Assembly (NCBI RefSeq): GCF_000471905.2
Contig: NW_006499776.1
Location: 2,556,112-2,620,111 of the forward strand
Reading direction: 5' to 3'
Source of the DNA: Amborella trichopoda
Lineage: Eukaryota > Streptophyta > Magnoliopsida > Amborellales > Amborellaceae
DNA length: 64,000 bases
Shown here piece by piece: positions 24,280 to 34,930 of the stretch. The translations under genes were made by a program, and so were the position numbers. Positions within the stretch are counted from its first letter, which is position 1. Every line of letters begins with the position of its first letter. The notes beneath the pieces are model-generated. The model worked only from the letters and a program-made list of their open reading frames with translations. It had not been told where the DNA came from and made no database searches.

Positions 24280-24505
24280 GGAAAAAGTTTATATAAGGTT
24301 GCAACCGTAAAATGTAGAATTAAAGATGCACCTCAAAAATTCATCTAAAAAGGATGTTTTAGTGTTGAAAACCCCTATAATTGATCATCTCGACATCGAG
24401 ATGTATAAATACGAAAAAAAGAAAAAGATTTTGAGTCTAAAAAATAGTGCATTTTGTAACACATTATCTAGACCGTCCATTTTTAAGATTTTCATATGTC
24501 TATAG
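24280..24505. mobile_element. MULE-type MITE, copy 3, 5' part
   Basis: Starts GGAAAAAGTTTATATAAGG and follows copy 4 (27947) closely through CATCTCGACATCGAGATGTA. It is interrupted at 24505 by the hAT element; about 50 bp of its continuation is visible after 26254, but its right end is lost. Confidence 0.75.
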
Positions 24506-26246
24506 CAGTGATCGAAAAATAGGCTGGTCGGAACTAGAACTGGCCGGTTAGCTCGCTACCAGTGGGATGATGATTCCGGTTAGGTTTGGTTTTAGTGTAC
24601 TAGTAAAAAAAACACTTTGTCCTGAAAAAAATCGTCAAAAAAACTGGCCGGTTTGGCTTAGAACCGGCCACTTTTTAACAAAACCAGCCAGTTTTGTAAA
24701 ACCCGGCCTAGTTTGACGTTATATCGGGCGATATAACAAAATAACTGCGCCACAGAAAATAATAGTCGTTATTTGTAACAGTGTCCGTTATTTGGGCAGA
24801 ACCTGTGATCCGCCATTTTTGCAGCTTTTTATGCTTTTTCCTGCCTTTTTTTTGTTTTTTTTTGCTCAATTATTGTACCTTACCTTCAAATCTTCTATGA
24901 ATCCATCAATATTAAATAAAAAACTCCAAGATTAGATCAATTTTGGCGAATGTTTGGTGCATTTTTTGGTGTTCTTCAGTTTTTTTATGAAAAATCCGCC
25001 ATTCATTTGATTTTAGCCTAGTTTTTCAGTTTTTTTCAATAAAGGGTTGGAGATTTTAATCATCATAGAGATACATATACTTCAAGACTCTTGATTTCAT
25101 TGAAATGGAGAGATTTGGGGCTCGATTTTGATAGTAAAGTAGACAAGGTAAGCCCGAACCCAAATTTATTTAATTTTTTCTTATTTTTGCAGCTTTTTTA
25201 GGATTTTTCAGACAATATTTGACTAGTATTATTTATTGCAATAAATAAAAGAACGATTTTTAAACAACAAAAAAAATAATTTGGAGCTCGATTTTAGGAA
25301 TCTAGGGTTTTTTGGAGCTCGATTTTAGGAATTTAGGGTTTTTTGGAGCTCGATTTTAGGAATTAAGGATTTTTTGGAGCTTGATTTTAGGAATTTAGGG
25401 TTCTTTTGTTTTTAATGTTATATAATATATATATTTATAAAAATATGTTTTTTGTGATGAATATGAGAATATATATACACGCAATATTTGTGTGAGATTA
25501 TTGATTGCATAAAATAAATGAACGAATTTTAGAACAAAAACAAAATTTGGAGGTCAATTTTGGGGAATTTAGGATTTATTGAATGAAAAATAGAATTGAT
25601 ATTTTTTTGTGAGGATTGTTTTTAATGTTATATAATATATATATTTATAAAAATATGTTTTTTACAATGAATATGAGAATATATATAAACAATATTTGTG
25701 TGAAATTATTGATTGCATAAAATAAATGAACGAATTTTAGAACAAAAACAAAAATTTGGAGGTCGATTTTGTGGATTTTAGGTTTTATTGAATGAAAAAT
25801 AAAATTTGGATTTTTAGGATTTTTAGGATTTTTCGTCCCATAAATCTTGATAGTGAAACACAACAATATCATGGACCCCCTCGCTGCTCTCATACTGCTA
25901 GCATTGTTAGTTGGACTTTGTAACTTCATTAATTGAATTAATGTCAAATTCTAAATTGTCATGTATATCTTTATAGTATTCAAATATTAATTTATATAAA
26001 AATTTGTTTCAAGTTTTTTTGTAAGATAAATGTATGTAATGTAATAGTATACACTTAATCTAAGCTTTTCTATTTTTTTTCAAATTTTTTTTAATTTTTT
26101 TGGATGTTTTTTACCTTGTTTTCTTTTTTTAAAAAAAAAATATTTGACCGGTTAAAACGGTTAACCGCCCCGATTAGTTCAGTTCCGATTCAAACCACTC
26201 CTAACCCAAACTGGTTAACTGTTCTAGTTCGATTTTGCGAACATTA
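24506..26246. mobile_element. Non-autonomous hAT element, 1.74 kb
   Basis: Left end CAGTGATCGAAAAATAGG; right end, inverted, TAATGTTCGCAAAATCG. Both ends are followed by related words (GGTCGGAACTAGAAC against AATCGAACTAGAAC and CGGTTAACCG). 8-bp flanks GTCTATAG (24498-24505) and GCCTATAA (26247-26254) agree at 6 of 8 positions, and they lie inside a MULE MITE whose halves rejoin across the element. No transposase frame is present. Confidence 0.75.
25270..25790. repeat. Internal repeats of the hAT element
   Basis: Four tandem copies of a unit of about 35 bp with GGAGCTCGATTTTAGGAATT (25.28-25.40 kb), then a direct duplication with a period of about 212 bp (25.42-25.56 and 25.63-25.77 kb, sharing TTATATAATATATATATTTA). 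Confidence 0.8.
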
Positions 26247-26254
26247 GCCTATAA

Positions 26255-27371
26255 ATATACTTGATTTTAATTATTTTTAAAAATTAAAAATTTACCATTC
26301 AATTTGAATATCAATGAGTATTTTAGCCTAACATTATCACATGAGCAATCCCACATAATGGAGATGATCCTAGACGTTGGATACTAGATTTGCTAGATTA
26401 TACCAACTATTAGAGGGAGATAAGGCCAAATGAAGTTATTTTTCAACAGGAACGATGGTAACTTCAAGTCATAAGTCATTGTACCATTCTTGTGTAAGAT
26501 ATTACGATTTTTCTTGTGGCACCGATAACGTAATAGCATTAGCAACTATGTGGCACGTTTTGGTTTGTCACACTAAAGCCAACGTATAAATGGCGGCCTT
26601 GTTTGAAGACGGCCAGCCGACTTAGTGTGGATCCCCTAGGACAACAACACGTGTAAGCAACCCTAACCAAATAAAAAATAAAACAATGCTTAGACGACTT
26701 TTTTTTTATTTTTACCTTACCCACACCTTTTTCTCTTCTATCCCACCAAAATAGGAGCTCCAGTATTATATAAGCACGGTTCGGTAATAGGGCTCTGACA
26801 CTGTGTGAAGTAATGTTCGCCAATAGGGCTCTGACACTGTATAAATACGGTCTGGCAGTAGGGCTCAGACATTGTATAAAGTGCAGTCCGGCAGTTGCAA
26901 AGAGCGGTTCGACAATTGCAAATGGTGATCCTGCAGTAGATGTTACTGGATTCCAGGGCTCTGACACTATGTAAAGGGCGGTCCGGTAGTTGTCTTAGGG
27001 CAATCTGACACTTGTGAGCTCCGGCAATATGATGATACGCTCCAACAATGTGCTATTGGGGTCAAAAAGTCAACCTCAATTTGGCCAAAACGTTTTTTAT
27101 GTACGACAAGAGAATTTTCATTTAAAAAGGATGAACTTTTTCTATTGGGTTATTTGTATAGAAAGTTTGTTTTGGGGAAAAAAGTGAAAGAAAAAATTAA
27201 GTTGAGGGTAAGTTGCATAGAAAGTATGGTTTTGGGAATTGATTTTTGTAATTTTCCCTTTTTTTTTTCTCTATGGTATCCCAAAAATGGATTCATCAAC
27301 TAATCACATCATGATTATTTTCATAAATGAGTAGTTACTCCTAAATTATGGTTTTTAGAGGAGGGAGTAAA
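26255..27371. other. Intergenic stretch with a tandem array at 26.76-27.0 kb
   Basis: No gene recognised. At 26755-27000 units of about 55 bp repeat AGTAGGGCTCTGACACTGT and CGGTTCGGCA-like words four or five times. Confidence 0.6.
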
Positions 27372-28760
27372 AGGCAAGCTTTCTATGCTTTTTCTATTGC
27401 ATAAAATTTTTATATATTTTTCTATCATACCATCAATTGTGAATGGAAGGCTGAGATGGCCCAAATCACAATTTCGTGCATCTATAATATTTTACTTTTA
27501 ACTTTTCTATAAACATTTTGTTACTAGATTTTGGGTATCCACTCATCTCTTAAACGCACACCTGTAAAAATATAAAAAAATCTCAATAAAATAAAGGAAA
27601 ATATCTCCATACCCTTTATTTTTAGGCTTCATATCATAATAGATCAAAGGTTTTAAAAGATGTCTTGAGGTATGAAAATTGTTATTTCTTCTAACTCTCC
27701 CCCCACCCCCCACCCCCTGCCTGAGCTAATTTAAACATGTTGTTTTAGGCCAAACAAATCTAAAAAGACATGTCTTTTCTAAATACAATTCTCTCAAACT
27801 TCTAGAGAGAGAGAGAGAGAGAGAAGGGCTTCATGGAGGTGAGAGGTTATCGGGAGGAGAGAGAGTGGGAGAGAGACAGAAAGAGAGAGAAAAAAAGAAG
27901 TTTGTAGTATCTAAGTAAAAAGAGAGAAATAATTGGGTTTACAAATGGAAAAAATTTATATAAAGATACAACCTTATAATGTAGAACTACAGATGCACCT
28001 CAAAAATCCATCGAAAAAGGTAGTTTTAAGGTTGAAAAACCCTTTGATAAATCATCTCGACATCGAGATGTATGACCATGAAAAAGAAAAAGATTTAACT
28101 ATCAGAAATAGTGTATTTTACGACATATTATCTATAGTGTCCATTTTCAAGATTTTTATATGTTTATAGATCTACTCGATTTTAACCATTTTTGAAATTT
28201 AAAATTTTATAATTAGATATAAAAATAGATTTTGAGATAATCCTACGAACATTTTGCGTCAAATTATATACGATGACAAAACTTGAAGGCCCACCTTACC
28301 TCTACAGCTACCGATGCATCTATATGCAAACTGCACCCTTTAGAAATATCATGTCTTTCTCACATTTGTTTAGGTTAAAAAAAAAGTTTAAAGTGGCTAA
28401 GGGGTTAGAAGATATCTTTTGAAACAATGGGTTTATCAAGAAATGAAATATAAAAATAAGGGATATGAAGATATTTTCCCTAAAATAAAGTCACTAAAGT
28501 GCCCCTCAAAATTTCAGGGGTATTTTGTTCATTATATTTTATCAAATTTTTTTAAATATTTTTTAGCTGCATCGCATTGAGATGATAGCATATACCAAAT
28601 TTCATATTCATATAATTTGTAAAAAAATAAAAATAAAATACTTTGAGACGTCAAATTTCAGATCAAATGGTCAATGGCTTATGTGATCTTAATTGGACGG
28701 TTGGATGGAAGGGGAAGTATATATCTTCTATATAGTAGGGAAATTATAGAAACCTTTTAC
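27372..28760. mobile_element. 511-bp-family MULE MITE, copy with nested insert
   Basis: Starts AGGCAAGCTTTCTATGC and ends ATAGAAACCTTTTAC, with GGGAGTAAA (27363-27371) and TTGAGTAAA (28761-28769) as 9-bp flanks (7/9). Its two halves align to 28800-29310, but 27.60-28.47 kb is extra and contains the MITE at 27947. Confidence 0.65.
27947..28338. mobile_element. MULE-type MITE, copy 4
   Basis: 392 bp, starting GGAAAAAATTTATATAAAG and ending CTGCACCC, with flanks TTTACAAAT (27938-27946) and TTTAGAAAT (28339-28347), 8/9 identical. It closely matches copy 3 and lies inside the previous element. Confidence 0.85.
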
Positions 28761-28799
28761 TTGAGTAAAATGAGTATATAATACTGCAGTATATAGTAT

Positions 28800-29310
28800 G
28801 GGCAAGCTTTTTATGCTTCTCTTACAACATAAAACTTATATGCTTCCCTTTATCCAACTATCATTCTGAATGGAGGGCTAAGATTGCCCCAATCACAATA
28901 TCATGTCTCTACACTTTTTTATTTTTAATTTTTTATATAAAAATATTTTGACACCAAATTTTGGGCATCCAATCCTCTATTAAACTCGCACTTATAACAA
29001 ATATAAAACAAATATCTCCAAAAAAATAAAATGATCAAAATACCCCTAAAAGATTCAAGGGTATTTTGGTAATTATATTTTATTGAAAAATATTTTTAAT
29101 AATTATTTATAGGTGCGCCCCAATGAGAAGATGGTACGTACCAAATTTCATATTTATACAATTTGCAATAAAAAAATTAAAAATAAAATACTCTATGGTG
29201 TCGGATCTAGGATCAAACAGTGAGGAGCTCACTTGATCAAAATTGGACAGCTGGATGGTAGAAGAAACATAGATCTTCTATGCTATAGATAAAGTATAGA
29301 AACCTTTCCC
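28800..29310. mobile_element. 511-bp MULE-type MITE, complete copy
   Basis: It begins GGGCAAGCTTTTTATGCTTC and its right end, inverted, is GGGAAAGGTTTCTATACTT. The flanks are a perfect 9-bp duplication, ATATAGTAT at 28791-28799 and 29311-29319. No coding capacity. Confidence 0.9.
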
Positions 29311-29365
29311 ATATAGTATTGGCATGGGAGTAAATGGAGTATATAGTAGTGTAGTATATAGAAAC

Positions 29366-29578
29366 CTAAGGGCCTGGGCGTGTCGGGCCAGCGTCAAGGC
29401 CAAAACAAGGTCGGCACATCTTGACCCTTATTTTAATTTTTTTTGTTTTGTTTTTTTTTTTTAAATTTATTCAGCCCCAGGCCTTGATTGGGCCAACACT
29501 AGCCAACACTAGCCACTGAGGAACAGAACCAAGATAGGGCCTTGTTGACCCAGCCCAACCCCGGTCCATCGCCAACCC
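29366..29578. mobile_element. GGCC-rich hAT MITE, right-arm copy
   Basis: Reverse complement of 15677-15917, in the same place relative to the flanking arm sequence. The end facing the centre of the duplication is missing, so the arm breakpoint lies at or within this MITE. Confidence 0.7.
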
Positions 29579-30237
29579 TATAGACAATAATATTGCGTAC
29601 CTCCAAGAAATAATGGAACTTTTACACCTGGGAAGCTCAGTAGTGTACAAATTTCCTATGGGGTAAAGTAAGTTGTACGAGGGGGCATTTGTCGTCCATT
29701 TTGAATAATGGACGTTGACGATTAACTTACCATGGAAATGCTTCGTGGTCATCTAATCCGTAATGTTCATCATGAGAGTCAAAGTCGATGGTTTTCTAAT
29801 TTGCTTCATTATGATGACGTAATTGGCCATAAGTTTACGAGAACTGAATTATTAATAACAAATTTCTATTTTATTGAATATAAAAAATTTAAAAAAAATT
29901 ACAAAAAGAATTCCCAAAAAAAAAAGAAAATGGTTTGCATGACTACAGTCCAAAAAGTGGAAAGCATCCATTTTAAAGATGGATGTCGATAGGCGTTCCA
30001 TCCAAAAATATGAAAAGTAACGGTTCAAATGTTTTTTTATTAGAATTATTATTTTTAAATTTTAAAATTTATTTATTTTTTCATATCCATGACATCTATG
30101 TTAGCATTACATATTTTTAAAAATTAAATAAAAAACTCCACCTTAAAAATAAAGTATTAATAGGTCGCCACATAAAAACCGAGTCCAAAAGAAGAAAAGA
30201 AAATATTTATGAGCCACTGGGGTCCTTATCAGGGGAT
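29579..30237. repeat. Right-arm sequence upstream of the promoter
   Basis: 29.58-29.79 kb mirrors 15.47-15.68 kb; 29.95-30.24 kb mirrors 12.24-12.55 kb. The left arm has about 2.9 kb more between these blocks, owing to insertions. No gene seen. Confidence 0.65.
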
Positions 30238-30633
30238 CGTTTCCACGATGGTAACATACCTTGGTCCCTAACTCTTTTCATACATGAAAACGTTTCGCAT
30301 CTTTTGACTTCCAACTGACGAAACGGAGCCTCCTTTCGTTTCCACGATGGTAACATACTTTTATCGCAACCCTTTTCATACTTGGAAACGTTTCCGGCCT
30401 TTTTGACTTCCAACTGACGAAAACGGAGCCTCCGTGGTGTGACAACAGAACCTACTTCCTACAGTATTCCGGCGCCTCCTTTGGGGCCTATAAATAACCT
30501 CTTCTCCCATGCAACTGCTTACGCGAAGAGAGAGAGGTATTAGAACATTTTAGAGAGAAGTAACAGTACTCAAATAGAGAGAGAGGTATTAGAAATCTTA
30601 TTTTAGTAGGTGTTACGATTTTTAGAGAAGGAG
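30238..30633 (+). promoter_or_regulatory. Terpene synthase promoter and 5' leader
   Basis: A TATA box (CCTATAAATAACC) lies at about 30487-30499, about 135 bp before the probable start codon. Upstream is a tandem duplication of a unit of about 115 bp (TTTCCACGATGGTAACATAC at 30240 and 30337; GACTTCCAACTGACGAAA twice). The leader contains AGAGAGAGGTATTAGAA twice. Confidence 0.65.
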
Positions 30634-31139
30634 ATGGAGAAACATATTGAAGTTTTAGTTAAAGAGATGAAGCAAATGATGCGTGAGATGAAGGTCCCCA
30701 TCCACAATCCATCTGCTTATGATATTGCATGGGTGGCCATGATTCCAAGTGATAAATGTGGAGGGGAGCCCATGTTTCCAAAGTGTTTAGAATGGATTAT
30801 TCAGAATCAAAAAGTTGAGGGATTTTGGGGAGGGGACGATGACGGCAACTCTCCCTCTCCCACCGCTGAGTGCCTCCCTGCTACACTTGCATGCATTGTT
30901 GCCCTTAAGACTTGGGACGTAGGTCACGAGTGCATGGAGAGAGATACGCAAACAACTTTTTCCCCTTATTAATAAGATTTTTTTTTGGTAGCTCAGTGGG
31001 GAAGATGTTCTCCATCCATAACAAGAATTGGGTTCATGTTGTGGCATCCTACTACCCTAATCATGTAACCTTCTGTTTCTGTATGGATATTTTTCTCAAC
31101 TGCTTTGTGATTTGTTTTACCTTCCATCCTAGCACATGG

Positions 31140-31425
31140 TTTTTGTTGTATGAAATCATTCTCCCCTGTAATGGCAATGGGCCGGGCCATCCGTGACCCT
31201 ACTCCAGCCCTTCTCCCCAATATGGCCGGTGGCTTAAGACAAAAATAAATGAAGACAAAATAAAAGAAAAAAATAAGAAAGGAAAGAGGTCCAGGCTGGC
31301 TGGCATTGGCCTTAGCCCGCCCCTCGGGTCACAGTTTGTGGCCTAGACCCTACTTTTCTAGAGCCAAGCCAATCAGGCTCGACTAGGCTGCCCGGCCCGC
31401 CCTACTCCCCCATTAATGTTTTGGC
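31140..31425. mobile_element. GGCC-rich MITE in terpene synthase intron 1
   Basis: Contains AATGGCAATGGGCCGGGCC at the left and GCCCGGCCCGCCCTA at the right, with the inverted counterpart at 11.04-11.28 kb. Confidence 0.6.
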
Positions 31426-31649
31426 TCGTGCACAGCTGCACTACTCCCGTTTTCTAACTACTCTATTTTTAAACGCACAATAATGTGATCCATTTTGAGT
31501 GACATTTGAGATTTACTCCATTTGGTTTGCATGAAGTAGGTTAGATGGGTGTCTTAAACACAGTATACAAAATGAAATCCACGATCTTCCCTCACCAACG
31601 AACATTATATATAGAGTAGTATCCGACACACTATTTGGATCTCAATGCT

Positions 31650-31809
31650 GATCCGATTTACTATTTGGATTCGGATATGAATTCGATATATATTATTTGG
31701 ATCCGGATCTGTTTTGAACCCGGATCCAACCTAGATCCAATGTATAATATCCTGATCCAAATATGGATCTGGTAGGATCCAGCCCCGATCCGACCCGTTC
31801 TCACCCTAG
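31650..31809. mobile_element. hAT MITE with perfect 8-bp target duplication
   Basis: 160 bp rich in GGATCC/GATCCG words, ending CACCCTAG, flanked on both sides by TCAATGCT (31642-31649 and 31810-31817). It sits in intron 1 of the right-arm terpene synthase. Confidence 0.9.
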
Positions 31810-33779
31810 TCAATGCTGCGAGTGTAGTATCAAAAAAGAAAGGAAATGGAAATGCGTCGGGGTCGTATAGGTAGTATCCCCGCATCTTAGTCCCTACATT
31901 GTGATTTTTATTTCCTGACACTACCACATTAACATTTTAAAAAAACTAACTCCTCAATTATTTGAAAAAATGGGTAGGGGCACTGGATTATCCAAAAAAA
32001 AAATATAAATAAAAAAACATGAATCATATGATTGTTTGCACTAAAACCCTTGTACCAATAACATTGTTGTACTAGGGTTCGACTTCATTCTTGAAAACAT
32101 AGAGAAGCTCCTGCTTGAACATTCTCCACAATTTTCAACTCAATGGTTTACTGTCGTTTTTCTTGGTACGATTGAACTAGCTCAAAGCAAAGGACTGGAA
32201 ATCTTTCCCAAAGGTTTCCCAACGCCGGTAAAATCTCTTTTTAGAGAAAGAGAGAGAATTCATAAAAGGTAAATATTCTCTTTCTAGATTGCTTATTTGA
32301 TTTTCTTGATTGAAGTTTGACGGGTATGCTTTCGATTTGTTTCAACATATTTTGATCTTTTTGTACGGAAAATTCGACACAAGTTTATGAAGTTGCTCTG
32401 TTATATCATTTGGAAGCCATGCCAGCAACGTACGAGATCGATTTCGGAGAGGTCTTACGATTCAAGGGCCCTGATGGGTCCCTATTTGGATCTCCTTCTT
32501 TAACAGCATGCGCATTCATAGCTACAAAGGATTCTGATTTCCTCAACTATCTCATATCCATGTTTCAGAAAGTTGGAAATGGAGGTAGAAGAAAAACACT
32601 AAAACATTACGGGGGACTAACGCTGTATCTTTTTCTCTTTTTCGTGTTCTTTTTGTTTTTTATGTTGAATGTAGCTTTGTAAACATAACGAACGATGCTG
32701 ATACAGTTCCTGCAACATATCATGTGGACGAGGGGTTCATTAAGCTATGGATGGTCGACGTGTTGGAGAATTTAGGGTTGGAAGAGTACTTTTTAGAAGA
32801 GATACAAAAAGGGTTAAAAGATACATATATGTAAGCAGTTCACAACACAACATAGAACAAGGTCTTGATACTCGGACGGCTTGGCTTCAATGAAGATTGC
32901 ACAAGCCAGGTCCGAGATCTGGAACTTTGGATGGTTTGAATTGTAAAATTCACAGTCTAGGTAACAGTTTGAGGTTAGGAACTTTAGACAGCTTGGCTTG
33001 TGTGAACCTTCAAGGTTTAGGACCTCACATCAAAGTATTCCAAGGATTTAGCCCTTAGACCACGTAGCTTCCATAATGTTTATGTAAGCCAAGCGGTTCG
33101 AGGATTCTGGTCCCTGTACTTCAGAAAAGTTTTTGTTTTTAAAAATAAAAATCGTTCAATATTTAGAACATCGAACTATAAGACTGAGGGGCAAAACTGA
33201 AAAATATAAAACATACGAAAAAAAGCAGTGAGTTGATGTTTAGAACATTGAACTAGTCGACCTCCTTGTAAATTTTAATAAATTTAGGACCTCTGCATAA
33301 TTATCATATCTAAATATAGTACAAATGTAAATTTTCCTAAAAATTAATATAGAATAGAATAAGAAATTCGTCAAGGCGCTCATAGATTTTCGTAGGCTTT
33401 TCTTACTAATTTATCATTTTTCTTTTTTTTTTCTTCTTCTATATAGTACGAAATTTTTGATATGTTGTTGAAAAATGCAGGGTTTGGATGGAAGATGATG
33501 AAGAAACAATGCGCAACTCTTGGTGGCAGAAGAAATGTACAAGGATTCACTTGCATTTAGATTTCTACGGACCATGGATACCGTGTGTCCCCACGTGAGC
33601 CATTTTTTTGGGTTGCCCTCACTATTTTTTTCAGTTATTTAAGTACGAACCTTAAATAAGTTAGAAAAATACGAGTTGCACTTTTTATATCCGAAAATTA
33701 CAATCAACGTCGATGAACATGATTTTTTTTTGACAAAATTACCCCTCAGTCAATGCTTTTTTTTTTTAAAAAAAAAACT

Positions 33780-34160
33780 TAAAGTTGCGGTCCGATGATG
33801 TCATCTTCGGACCGTTTTTTTTTTTTTTTCAAAACTTAATTTTTGGTCTGAGGTTGAAATTCTCGGGCCAAAACTTAAATTTTGAAAAAAAAAAAACGGT
33901 CTGGGGATGGCATTCCCAGACCACTTTTTTCTTTCAAAATTTAAGTTTTGTTACGAGAATTTCAACCTCGAACCCCAGCTTAAGTTTTGAAAAAAAACAA
34001 AAAACGTTATGAGAATTTTATACTTGGACCACAACTTAAGTTTTTTTTAAAAAAAGTCCGACAATGACATTCTCAGACAGAGGGATAATTCCGTAAACAA
34101 AAAAAACATGTTGACTGACCTTGGATGTAATGATGGCATATAAAAAGACCACACCATATT
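33780..34160. repeat. Dispersed repeat with GGTCCGAGG inverted words, copy 2
   Basis: In intron 5 of the terpene synthase. Same words and same end (TTGACTGACCTTGGATGTAAT) as 10.16-11.01 kb, in direct orientation with it. Confidence 0.6.
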
Positions 34161-34679
34161 AGGATACCATTTTTACATAATTAAATACTTTTTTCTTGGC
34201 TCATTCGTCATGGTCCCAATTGAGTACGACAAGGTAAAGCTTCCACTTTTGAGTTATGGATTTATTAGATTTGTCCCATCTGAAGACAGCAAGGCCCATC
34301 ATCACATTATAACTCAGTTTAGTGTACGAAGTGTAGAAACAAAAAGCAATCTACGAAAACAAAAAAGAAGAAACAAATACAAAAGAAAGAGACAACTATC
34401 CACAACACAAAGATATACGTGGCTCGGCACGTGCCTACGTCCATGAGAGATTAGAGCTTCTTTGCTAGCAGTACTCTCTCTTCCTCGTGTCACTCTGTTT
34501 TTATCTAATTACAAAGAGATCTTTGTTTTTTCCTTAACCCTTAACGGCCCTCTGGAGTAGTCTTTTTGACTCCACCTTGGCAGATCTATTTACTCAGAAT
34601 ACAAGACATCAATCCTCAACACGAAGTCTCTCTCTCCTCTTTTATTTTCTTAACTTTTTAATCTCTCTCTTCCCCCTCT

Positions 34680-34930
34680 TTTATTTTCTGGACCGAAGCT
34701 TGCATATGTAGAAATGCGGGCTTTTTAATAAATTTATTTAGGAGATGGAATTTAAGAATTAATTTTTAAAAACAAGTAGCCTCTAACATTGAATATAAAC
34801 AAATAAATAAATTTTAAAAACAAAAAATAATAATTCTAGTAAGAAAAGACTTATAACCGTTAGTTTTCATTGTTTTTAGATGGAACACCAACTTGCATCC
34901 ATCTTTAAGATAGATGCTTTATACTTTATG
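34680..34930. repeat. Third copy of promoter-upstream sequence, in intron 5
   Basis: Matches 12.30-12.55 kb in direct orientation (GGACCGAAGCTT, AAATGCGGGCTTTTTAATAA, AATAATAATTCTAGTAAGAA) and 29.9-30.2 kb inverted, including the ATCCATCTTTAAGATAGATG hairpin also seen at 29.97 kb. Confidence 0.6.

Noticed and set aside
26539-26967. 142-codon minus-strand open frame
   Set aside because: Half of it lies in the tandem array at 26.76-27.0 kb, the rest shows no domain, and no promoter or splice context was found.
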